Origin: Liopterus haemorrhoidalis
Lineage: Eukaryota > Arthropoda > Insecta > Coleoptera > Dytiscidae
Assembly (NCBI GenBank): GCA_963971575.1
Contig: OZ020616.1
Coordinates: 41,258,250-41,322,249, forward strand
Direction of reading: 5' to 3'
Length of the DNA: 64,000 bases
Part shown: in pieces, positions 55,226-64,000 of the stretch
Layout: each line of letters opens with the position of its first letter
Numbering within the stretch: the stretch's first letter is position 1
Notes under the pieces: generated by a model
Database searches by the model: none
Seen by the model: only the letters and a program-made list of their open reading frames with translations
What the model was told of the DNA's origin: nothing
Program-made: the position numbers and the translations under genes

Positions 55226-57630
55226 AATCTAACCTAAACTAAAAGGTAAATGATATTTTAATGTGATAAATAAACAGAAACCATTGTTTTAGAGCCACTT
55301 CTTGAATTATTTAGTGTAGTCGTTATGTGCTGCCATCTGTATAGAGTTTGCAGTGGGATATTGTAAATCTTGTCCTATAAATCGTAGAAATAAAAAAATA
55401 ATAAAGCATTGAAAAAATAATAATAAAGAAAAAAAGTCACATTTTTCTTACTTTCATCAAAACCAAATATTTTTTAAAATAATTATTTTTCTGCTAATAA
55501 TAATTTTAATCAAAAATGTCGAATATCACGGAAGGATAACGTTTTTCTGTGTTTTGTTTCGTAAAAAAACCGATCCGTGTATTTCACAACTAAATTAATA
55601 ATTGTGAAGTGATTTTTTAATGAAAAACACAACTGTCATTTTTACGAATTTATTGTCAACACTCAAAACAAAAATTCACAGCACACTACTGTCCAATACA
55701 TAAACAATAATTTCTTACAATTCTATCAATTATTATAAAAAGTGTTCGTAGAATATTCACTATTATTGCATCTTATAATAATTATAAAAAGTATTCGTAG
55801 AAAATTCACTATTATTGCATCAACAATATATTTTAAACAATTTTGACATAAACAATTAACATATGCGCGCCTCTATCGGGGAATGAAGAAACGACCGGTC
55901 GAACATACCATAGACGAACATACGAACATACAAACAGGCGTATTATATTATAGGATATTTGCAAAAATGAACGAGCTATCTGGAGGTCCAGTGATCAACC
56001 ATCCAAAAAATGAACGCGAAGCTAATTTCCTTATATAAACAAGCTGAAATATATTTATTAATAAATAAAATTAATATAAGTATTAAATAAATTAATTTTG
56101 TGGAACTTGAACTAAGTTTGTTTTGTGATTGTCTAATACCATTCATCTACCGAATAACGACTGTACAAGTAGGAAGACATTTTTAATCTAAGAAAATGAG
56201 GAATATCGATATGTATTACTTTTAATGGAGGTAAACCTCTAAACACAATATTTTCACGATGATGAAAAATGTAACCAATAAATTTTATTACTTATATTTT
56301 TTGAAGGCTTATTTCATATTTTTTATGGAGTAAAATTGAGAAACGTGAAAATATTAATTTTTAAATTCTACCGTGGCTTACGACTGTGGCTTACGTACAC
56401 CAGTTGTACACAATGAAAAGGAAAGAGAAAAAAATTCACAAATATTTTATTTTTCATTTAAATGAATTTGAGATAACATCTCAGGAATTTTAGATGGAAT
56501 GTGCCAAACATTGAGTAAAATTAAACAAATTCATATATCTAAATTTTTTGGATTTGAGGGTTATGTCCATTAAGTAACTCAAGTAAATTGAGTTACAAAT
56601 AAAGTCCACAAAATTAACAATCTGAAATAAAATTAGTAACCATCTATACATCAAAATTTACAGCTTTGCAGGATACTTTGAAAGTAAAAAAAAAACTGCC
56701 ATGTAAATGAAAAAAAAGAAGCATTATAGACGCTATCTTGTAAACCATTTGACACACATTCGCGTACGATAAAGCAAATTGTAGCTAAAGCTTTATTCTA
56801 TAAATATGCTTGTAACTATTTAATTCTATTGTGAAAACTAATTATAGTTATTGTACTTGGTAGTCTATTTATGCCGTCATCTTGAATCTGCGCCGGTTCT
56901 TCATATAGATATTTAAAAAAAGATTTTATTTTTGTAAAGAACACGTATATCAAGTGGCAATCCATTATTGTCACTAATCAATTTTTCGACGAAAGTTTCT
57001 TCGCGAGCTGCATTCATAGACTTAATTGTTTTATTTTTACGTCGCGGGCCGCATTCTGTAACAGATTTTATAACAGGTCATATTTAATTTTTTAATTTTT
57101 ATTTTTTAAGATCTTAAATTCTTGTTTATGCCGGTTTATCAGTATTTATGTCGCCATAAATATGTGTAAGTGTGTAAAAAGCCTAAAGCAGTAATGTGTT
57201 AACTACGCTCGGTAAGAAAAGTAAACATTATACTTTCTTATTGGTGGGCCGCATTCATCCCACGGGTCACCGGTTGCCTTTTAGTTTAGAACAGGAGTTC
57301 TAAACTACAATCATGTCAAAAAAAATGTTGACGTATTATTTGAACATTTCTACACAGAACTATATAAATATAAAAGATATTTGAATCCCACATATATATT
57401 CAAGAAATTACAGAATATTGTTGTTTGATATTTAACATTAAATTGACAGATAACATTTTTTTTTACAATTAAAAATATCCTAGTAGATAGATAAAAATTA
57501 GGTGCTAAATTTGATGTATAGATTTTTACAAATTTTATGTCAAATTATTAGTTTTGTATAAGAAACTTGTAAGCTCTGGGGATTATACGTAGCGTTAACC
57601 TTATATGTATCCATATATATTTCTAGGTGT
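55226..57630. other. AT-rich DNA with a short direct repeat
   Basis: A 41-bp phrase (ATTATAAAAAGTGTTCGTAG and following) at 55732-55772 repeats at 55781-55821. Around 55860-55945 a GC-richer tract contains CGACCGGTCG and several ACGAACATAC repeats. At 57035-57060 and 57245-57280 the GGGCCGCATTC phrases resemble hAT-type ends without partners. No gene. Confidence 0.45.
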
Positions 57631-57800
57631 AGAATATTCCAAACCTTTAGGCGGAACTATATGGAATTTAAATTTTCTTAAGTTATCATTAGCTAGTTTT
57701 TATATTGTAGTTGGCTTTTCCTGAACAAAATGATCAAAAGCTTCAATAAATCGGTAAAATTTACTAAATTTAGCGCCTAAACCAAAGAAACAGACTTTAT
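57631..57800. repeat. Partial copy of the TATTCCAAAC MITE family
   Basis: ATATTCCAAACCTTTAGGCG at the left, then GGCTTTTCCTGAACAAAATG and ACCAAAGAAACAG, shared with 4014-4200. No right end. Confidence 0.6.
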
Positions 57801-58074
57801 CCCTTCTTTCCATATTTCCATATTCTGTTGTAACACTTCCTTCGGCAAGTGACAGTGTCCCATCCTCTTAACATGGCCGTACCATTTAAGTTGTTTATTC
57901 TTTCGTGCTCCAAAGCTAGACATAGGATTTACAACAGTTCCGACAAGAATCGTGGAGACAGACCACGGCTATCCACTATGGCAGCGTTTCTCAACCGGGG
58001 GGGGGGTGCGAAGTTATATAAGATCATAGCATGAAATTCTAATAGAAAAACGCTCAATTTTGCAAGATATGCTG

Positions 58075-58646
58075 ATAGACCGGGAGCTCATGACATTTTT
58101 GGTTTCCGATTTCATACAGCATGCCTTTTGGAGGAGAGAATATTTACCCTGTGACAACAAAAAAGGGATGGTACTAAACCCCTGCACGCTTTCCGGTCAT
58201 AGGGAAAATTGAATTTCCACTTGCACAAAATTTTTGTGTTTTTCTCTGATTTAATATTGCTTGCCCTTTTGTCAAAAGAAAGTTATAACAAATTTAAAGT
58301 CTTTTAATTATAGGCATGCTGTATGAAAACGCGGAAAATCATATTTTTTTATTACAAGATCTCATGACCGTTTGAGCCCTTTGGGACCCTCCGAATCGCA
58401 TGCATATATTTAAAAGACTTTAAATTTGTTATAACTTTCTTTTGACAAAAGGGCAAGCAATATTAAATCAGAGAAAAGCACAAAAATTTTGTGTTTAAGT
58501 GGAAATGCAATTTTCTCTATGACCGGAAAGCGTGCAGGGGTTTAGTACCATCCATTTTTTGTTGTCACAGGGTAAATATTCTCTCCTCCAAAAGGCATGC
58601 TGTATGAAATCGGAGACCAAAAACTGCCATGAGCTCCCGGTCTATG
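58075..58646. repeat. Inverted repeat with about 245-bp arms
   Basis: The left arm (58075-58319) begins ATAGACCGGGAGCTCATG; the right arm (58398-58646) is its reverse complement with few differences. The spacer is about 78 bp. GGCATGCTGTATGAAA appears three times (once inverted), in each arm and at the inner edge. It may be a fold-back element nested in the hAT. Confidence 0.92.
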
Positions 58647-59154
58647 ATAAATATATGACATTTATATTCATTAAAATATACCTTTTAAACATAAATAAAA
58701 TAAATTGTCATTATTTTGACAACTGATTTAAACTTTAAAACGGTTCGTGTTGGAGGTACTTCAAGTACTTTCAAGTAGGTACGACTTGAACGTGCAATAT
58801 TTTTTGTTATGCTCCGACCTACTGTTAACTAAAGAGTAAGGATGCGAAAGTGTTCAAAATGGAAAGCAACTTTGAACACTTGTAAATAAAAATACTTGCA
58901 AGCCATTATACGTAACCGTAACAGATATTAAGAACATGTTTATATAAAAGTTGTTTCTTTTCAAAAGCTTTATCCAAATATATATCCGGATATCCAGATA
59001 TCCTGTACTTCCGATTTATTCCGGAAAATTAAAATACTACCATCCAATTATTTGGGTAAACTCTGGTCACCAATTTTTTTCCCATCTTGCTCACACATCG
59101 TCTTTTTGAAAAAAATCGTGTTTTCTCTATCTTGATGCACCTTGTGTTACCTCA

Positions 59155-59237
59155 CTCTCTCACGCCTCTCCCTCTCTCTCTCTCTCTCTCCCTCTCTGTC
59201 TCTCTCTCTCTCTCCCTCTCTGTCTCTCTCTCTCTCC

Positions 59238-59300
<63 letters not shown>
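59155..59300 (+). repeat. (TC)n followed by (TA)n microsatellite
   Basis: About 115 bp of CT/TC repeats interspersed with CTCTGTCT, then about 30 bp of TATATA, then a G-run. Reading frames across it are artefacts of the repeat. Confidence 0.95.
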
Positions 59301-59303
<3 letters not shown>

Positions 59304-59578
59304 GGGGCCTCAGACAATATTTACGTTATTGGTGGGGGGGCATGCCAGAAAAGGTTGAGAAACACTGCACTATGGTATGTTGCAAGTTGTGTAACGGGAA
59401 TTGGATTACAGAATTGACGTCTGTCACCTCACCAGGGATGGCCATATCGAGCATTTGTAAGGTAGGATTCAAACTTGAAGAGTTTGTCTCTCTCTTGATA
59501 AGAATTTCTACTGTAACCGTTTTGGTTACTATACGTCAGTCTTTGGAAATCTCGGAATGACTTCAGCATAACCTTCTA

Positions 59579-60493
59579 CAAGGTGTCTCAAAAGAAATTT
59601 TATATTTATTTAGCTTACAACGTGAACGCAACGTATCCGAGGGGCGCGGGGGTTATGCCAATCGGTAGCCTGGCTCTTGGGAATTTAGTCGCTATGGAGC
59701 GTTTCTCGGGAGCAGATCGCGCGTTATTCGTGCGAGAGTTTTACAAAAACGGTGATTCGGCGACTGTAGCGCGTAGAAAATTCTGCAGTATTCGAGGTTT
59801 TCGCCACTTAAATGATGCGCCAAGCATTCCTCTCATTCGACATTGGGTTAAAAAGTTTGAAGAGACTGGTACAACGCTGAATAAATCAAAATACGGTCGA
59901 CCTAGGTCATCAAGAACGGTAGAAAACGTGGAGAATGTTAATCAGTCTGTTCATGACGACCCGAACCTTTCAATTCGAAATCGCGCAAGTGCTTTAAATG
60001 TGCATAGATCATCATTACATCGCATTATGCACAAAGACCTAAAGCTGCACCCCTACAAAATTCAATTGGTGCAAGAATTAAAGCCCCAAGATGCCAGTCA
60101 GAGGCTTAATTCTCAGGCAAATTGATCTCCCGGAGAGGTGACAAAATTGGCCTCCACGCAGTCCAGATTTAACCCCTATGGACTTTTTTCTATGGGGTTA
60201 TCTTAAATCTAAAGTTTACGCCAATAAACCGACTTCACTGGCGCATTTGAAAGAAAATATCCGTCACGAAATGGCAGCCATCCGTGAGTCCACCTGCCGA
60301 GACGTCATAAGTAATTTTACTGTTCGATTAAATGAGTGCCGAGAACGCGAGGGTCTACATTTAGACGATATTATTTTTAAGAAATAAATCCCCAAAATGT
60401 GTATTTTAATAATTAATAAACATTTTTTCTATATACGGCTTACTTTTTTTTTAATCGATCCACTAAATATAAAATTTCTTTTGAGACACCTTG
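59579..60493 (+). mobile_element. DD41D Tc1/mariner element, copy 2 (internally deleted)
   Basis: Same TIRs as copy 1, with TA at 59577-59578 and 60494-60495. The 915-bp length reflects loss of about 397 bp compared with copy 1; the deletion joins AGTCAGAGGC to TTCTCAGGCAAATTGAT and removes the first and second catalytic Asp regions. Outside the deletion the copies differ at only scattered bases, so both inserted recently. Confidence 0.95.
59694..60387 (+). pseudogene. DD41D transposase, deleted core
   Basis: ATG at 59694 opens the same MERFSGADRALFVREFYKNG start as copy 1. The DNA-binding half is intact to LVQELKPQDASQR. The deletion then changes frame and a stop follows at about 60123. The third-Asp block MDFFLWGYLKSKVYANK and the C-terminus ECREREGLHLDDIIFKK remain intact in the other frame to the stop at 60385. 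It shows that copy 1's early TAA was originally GAA. Confidence 0.9.
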
Positions 60494-60572
60494 TATTAGT
60501 ACACCAAATCTTTGATCCTATCCGAATCAAGGAAAAATTCACAAGAATGAAGATATCTGTGTACTGAATTTA

Positions 60573-60708
60573 GGGCCGGTTTCTGAAAGCTTAGTTAACT
60601 ACAACCAAATAGTTAGAAAACAGTTGCTATGGTTACTTATAGGATTATTATATTGTAACCGTAGTTGACCATTAGCTTATAGTTTACCAAGCTTTCAGAA
60701 ACCGGCCC
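60573..60708. mobile_element. Palindromic MITE with TTA flanks (Tourist-like)
   Basis: GGGCCGGTTTCTGAAAGCTT at the left and its exact reverse complement at the right, with TTA outside each end (60570-60572 and 60709-60711). 136 bp. TTA duplication and size fit a Tourist-type MITE mobilised by PIF/Harbinger transposase. Confidence 0.88.
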
Positions 60709-60711
60709 TTA

Positions 60712-61525
60712 AAGTTCTATATTACACAGGAAATGACAAGCAGACACAAGTTGTAGAAAGGACACAATATGAGAATGAAAAATAATAGAATGGTAAAGAG
60801 GATTTGGGAAAGTAAACATTAACCAGCTTCTCGGAACACCTCGCAAAAAAACATGGATATCAGGTGACCAAAGTGATACTTAACGAAACAGATTGAAGGG
60901 TTTGTGTATAACAAATACCATCTTCTCACGATTGTTTGTATGGGGATCAATAGGTGAATAGGTGAATAGGTGATATTCACCTATAGAACTGAAACGACAA
61001 TAAGTGCCCTAAAGAGCTATAGAAAAAATGATGCTTGCTATAACAAGGTCAGATAGAAAAACGAACACTTAAAATAGAAACCAAACTAAAGTGTTTGATA
61101 TTGTTGAAAGGATCTATCGATTAAATGGCAATGAGCCAGACATATCTAAACTTGAAGATGACACATAGATTAAAAAAATACTGAAATCGAGACCCAAGAC
61201 TACAGTGATAAATTAGGGAAAACTCCCTACCAGTTGGACAGACGATAGAAAAGACTTGCGAGCAATTGAATTCAGTTGTTTCAAGATGAAATAAAATGTA
61301 AATAATTATTTAGTAGACTTCAATGGCTGTCGGGTGATAATAGTGCCTACTGGGGTCGGATATTGGCTATCATTGGCAATCTTCATGTCCACATTTCTAA
61401 TACAATAAATGTTTGGAGTCACTGCTCTATTGCTGATATCACTGTCAAACATTTCGTCTACATAAACAATCGACTTTTGCAAATATAAAAATCAGAATTT
61501 GAATCTTGGGAAACATAACAACACA
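60712..61525. other. Unassigned DNA, possible RTE scrap
   Basis: A short perfect palindrome (AATAGGTGAATA...TATTCACCTAT) lies near 60950-60985. At 61205-61285 the phrase LPTSWTDDRKDLRAIE can be read, vaguely like an RTE C-terminus. Nothing else. Confidence 0.3.
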
Positions 61526-61981
61526 CAGGTCCGTAACTAGCTTTAGTTGGGCTCTGGAAAAGATTTTATAATTGAGCCCGCCAAATACTATATAATACAA
61601 GTGATGACCTAAAAAACCAAAAGGTCGTCACTTTCAAAATCCAAGTAATGACCTCAAAAAAAAGGTCCTCACTCAAATATAATTATTATACCAATATTTT
61701 TCTTTCTGGGCCCCCACTTTCGATCTGGGCCCTGGGATTCACGGTAAGTTCATCGAAAATCAATTCATCGAAAGCAAATTCAGCGAAAATCAATTAATCG
61801 AAAACGAGTTTTCGATGGCTCAAAATTCCTCTCAAATATTTAAAAAACATTTTTTTTTTCGATGAATTGATCATTCGATGAATTTGCTTTCGATGAATTG
61901 ATTTTCGATGAACTCGTCGATTACCGGGCCCTGGGCATGTGCCCCTGTTGTCTCTGTTGCCCCTGCCTAGTTACGGCACTG
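61526..61981. mobile_element. hAT MITE with nested palindromic MITE
   Basis: Left end CAGGTCCGTAACTAG and right end, reverse complemented, CAGTGCCGTAACTAGG form the TIR. Flanks ACAACACA (61518-61525) and ACAATACA (61982-61989) agree at 7 of 8. Non-coding. Its interior is split by the 190-bp element at 61736-61925. Confidence 0.85.
61736..61925. mobile_element. Palindromic MITE with TTCATCGAAAATC repeats
   Basis: Both halves carry GTTCATCGAAAATCAATTCA in opposite orientation, forming nearly a complete hairpin. GGGCCCTGG is duplicated at 61727-61735 and 61926-61934. The interior consists almost entirely of degenerate copies of TTCATCGAAA. Confidence 0.85.
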
Positions 61982-62184
61982 ACAATACATATATAGTGCT
62001 CGTAGTAATATGGTTCGGCACTATACAAAAAATATAGTGTTCGAAGTAAAATTGAATGTAATTGTTGGAAAACTATTACAACAGTTTTCTTCAGGCAGGA
62101 TATAAGTCGTCTTCAGGGCATAAAGAAATGTATTGGCGCCAGACGCAATGCGCATGGGAAAGTCAGTGCGCCAGAGTGCACTAT

Positions 62185-62345
62185 TCACTATTAAAGCAAC
62201 ATCCACCTATGCCGAAAGAACATTTTCATTAAGCGCCAACTTCTGCACCAAATTGCGTTCACGTTTAAACGATAAATATTTAAATAGCTTAGCGTTATTT
62301 GGAGTCGCGAATAGTGTATTTCAACACATAATAAAAATTTATTGA
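62185..62345 (+). pseudogene. hAT transposase C-terminal dimerisation fragment
   Basis: The frame reads ATSTYAERTFSLSANFCTKL, RSRLNDKYLNSLALF and ends at a stop at 62343-62345. This is the conserved hAT C-terminus (ATS..SER.FS..G......R.RL....V..L). It is followed by a non-coding end with CGAAACCGCGGTTT and AAAACCGCGGTTTTC motifs (62396-62450), probably the right subterminal region of the same element. The remainder of the gene is absent. Confidence 0.8.
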
Positions 62346-62458
62346 TTTATTTTAGAGTATTTATAGTAGAAAAAATATAAAACTTGAAAAACAGAAACCG
62401 AAACCGCGGTTTCTAATTTTTAAAAGCCGAAAACCGCGGTTTTCCCGATACTCTAGGC

Positions 62459-62967
62459 ACAACTAGATTTTGTAATCTAGTAATTTTTATACTTTGATTC
62501 GGGTTTTTGACCATTTTGGTTAAGCTTTGTAAATCATACTTACAATAAACATTTTTAGGTTAAAGTTAATGTCATTATAAAATGTCATTTTTATTACATT
62601 TTGATTTTTTGTGTCATTTTTATAACAAATAACTCATTTATTAAATTCTTACAATTTACAAAAATTTATAAATGTATTATTTATTTTATTTTTCTAATAA
62701 ATGTCACATAATAATAAATGGCAAAATGAAAAATTAAATAACCTAGCAAAGATCTGTTTTTGTGACAAGTTAAAAATACGAAACCCCCATTTAGTTCTGC
62801 CTTAACCAAAGAAATGATCTAGTAAAACCTACACAAACAATTTTGTCACATACCAAACATCAAATATGAAATAACTCAAGCATGCTCCCTTGCCCCACAC
62901 TCCTTAGATCTCCCTTTGTCAAAAACAAATTCCCATTTTGTTCCACCTAAACATTTAGAATAGCCTT
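62459..62967. repeat. Diverged copy of the TATTCCAAAC MITE family
   Basis: CTAGATTTTGTAATCTAGTA, TTAAGCTTTGTAAATCATAC and the right end CACCTAAACATTTAGAATAGC correspond in order to parts of the complete MITE at 44245-44635, with expansion of the middle. The left terminal TATTCCAAA is missing. Confidence 0.55.
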
Positions 62968-62969
62968 TA

Positions 62970-63950
62970 ATATGTCAGTAGCCGTAGCTTAAAACACATA
63001 CAAATAGAAAAGTACCAAAACAGAAGAGCTCGCTGATCGTTAAATCGTAATTAAATATACTTTAAAAATAGGTCAAATTGTATTTCAAAAATGTTTGTTT
63101 GCATGTATATGTCACGTTTAGAAAGAAGTCAAATGAAACACCATTAAAAAATTTTTGTCGGCAAGTGATCTGTCATTTCACGTTGAAATTTCTTATTCCA
63201 CACTATGTTATGATGTCAACTTGAGTTAAATCTCCTTGTAACCATTGTCTAATTATACATTCCCGAACATAATCTCGTAAGCTTGTAATCTAAAATAGTT
63301 GAACCCACGAATTTAGAATGTATACCCAGACTTGGTACCCGTCAACTTTCAACCCCTCAGGGTTATAACAAGAAGATTAGAAACACATCTTAAGAGAAGA
63401 AATTAGAAAATATTCAACAGACTGACTGACAATATAAAGGCAAAAATAATGATTAAATAAGATGGATTGTAAGTTTCATACGAATGAATATATTAAATAA
63501 CTTATTTTTAACTTTTTTATTTCTTTATTTCAGTTTTAGAAGGTCACATACAAAGTACATTCCAAACGAGCGAGTTAAAGTGACCCGAACTTTTTTACGT
63601 GAACCAGAAGTCAATAGTTTTAAGAAGAAGCACAACAGCATAGTACTCACAAGCTTCTTATGCAAAACTAATAATTTGAAACAAGATTACTAACAGTTTA
63701 TACATCAAAATTTGCAGCGAATTTTTATCTATCTAATACAAGATGGGGCGATATCCGTGGATATCCTCATAGTTAACGTAATAATAATAAAAATAATAAT
63801 GTTTATAGATTCGTGCCAGATTCAAGAACTGTAAATTTTCTTTATGTAGTTAGCAGTCATCAGTTATCAGTATTTGGGCACCTTTATGGCATTTCTATGA
63901 GTAGTTTCCACATGAAAAATGAGCACGTAACGTAAACATATCATAGGTTC
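62970..63950. other. Unassigned AT-rich DNA
   Basis: No gene recognised. The 69-codon frame at 63484-63693 includes a stretch after TTTATTTCAG|TTTTAG that could be an exon following a splice acceptor, but has no recognisable domain. Confidence 0.35.
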
Positions 63951-63954
63951 AGTA

Positions 63955-64000
63955 AATAAAAAAAAAAAAAAAAAATATCAACCGTGGTCACCACAGGACT
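63955..64000 (+). repeat. Start of a second fold-back element copy
   Basis: An A-run then AAATATCAACCGTGGTCACC and ACAGGACT resembles the outer end of the fold-back element at 38001-39180 (AAATAAAAAATCAGCTGTGA, CCACCACAGGATCG). The window ends before the rest can be checked. Confidence 0.5.

Larger units (their letters stand above)
57982..59367. mobile_element. Non-autonomous hAT element with internal inverted repeat and microsatellites
   Basis: Ends CAGCGTTTCTCAACC and, reverse complemented, CAGTGTTTCTCAACC form the TIR. CACTATGG is exactly duplicated at 57974-57981 and 59368-59375. Inside are a long inverted repeat (58075-58646), unassigned sequence, and a (TC)n / (TA)n microsatellite next to the right end. 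No transposase. Confidence 0.93.

Noticed and set aside
59087..59560. 157-codon frame rich in Ser-Leu and Ile-Tyr
   Set aside because: It runs through a (TC)n/(TA)n microsatellite; the amino-acid pattern is simply the translation of the repeat.
1..64000. Endogenous viral sequences or bacterial gene transfer
   Set aside because: No capsid, polymerase or bacterial operon-like coding was recognised; all coding traces fit transposable elements.

Overview
This window is about two-thirds A+T and shows no bacterial features: no operons, ribosome binding sites or long open reading frames. It looks like repeat-rich intergenic or intronic DNA from an arthropod, most likely an insect. The mixture of mariner, hAT, piggyBac, RTE-like, I-like and Jockey/CR1-like elements plus tRNA-derived SINEs supports this. 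A hemipteran is possible, but the sequence alone does not settle it. No complete host gene is visible. The longest reading frames all belong to transposable elements (TEs), and every one of those is broken by frameshifts, stops or deletions.

Layout. 0-9 kb: a minus-strand RTE-type reverse transcriptase remnant, then at least five mariner remnants (one with intact terminal repeats and TA flanks at 4521-5266). 9-15 kb: mostly unassigned AT-rich DNA, one SINE-like unit, a short RTE-like fragment and a piggyBac deletion derivative with TTAA flanks (14594-15105). 15.6-17 kb: a hAT element inserted inside a smaller hAT MITE. 17.5-21.2 kb: an I-like retrotransposon end whose RNase H region was hit by a hAT MITE and then locally amplified into chimeric 491-bp tandem units. 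22.2-24.5 kb: a nearly full-length hAT element with a decayed transposase gene. 25.8-28.8 kb: the best-preserved non-LTR retrotransposon. 28.9-31.8 kb: minus-strand I-like RNase H region plus RTE scraps. 32-39.2 kb: an element with long terminal inverted repeats and TTA flanks, a 44-bp tandem repeat, a MITE, a CACTG-ended element carrying a fragment of an uncharacterised protein family, and a large fold-back repeat. 39.4-47.8 kb: three mariner remnants, one holding two hAT elements inserted into the same 8-bp target. 48.5-49.2 kb: a candidate first coding exon between inverted TGACGTCA-containing flanks. 49.5-51.9 kb: a nested stack of non-LTR fragments with two later insertions. 52-60.5 kb: two closely similar DD41D Tc1/mariner copies, a 116-bp tandem array and a hAT element with an internal inverted repeat. 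60.5-64 kb: small palindromic MITEs, a hAT with a nested MITE, a hAT C-terminal fragment and the start of another fold-back copy.

The window is therefore a stratified record of transposition. Target-site duplications give relative insertion order in several places. The strongest observations are double use of one hAT target (CTTTAGAG), the chimeric tandem amplification at 17.7-18.9 kb, and the link between CACTG-type termini and an orphan protein family at 36.0-37.2 kb. Nothing here can be shown to be a novel functional system from sequence alone.
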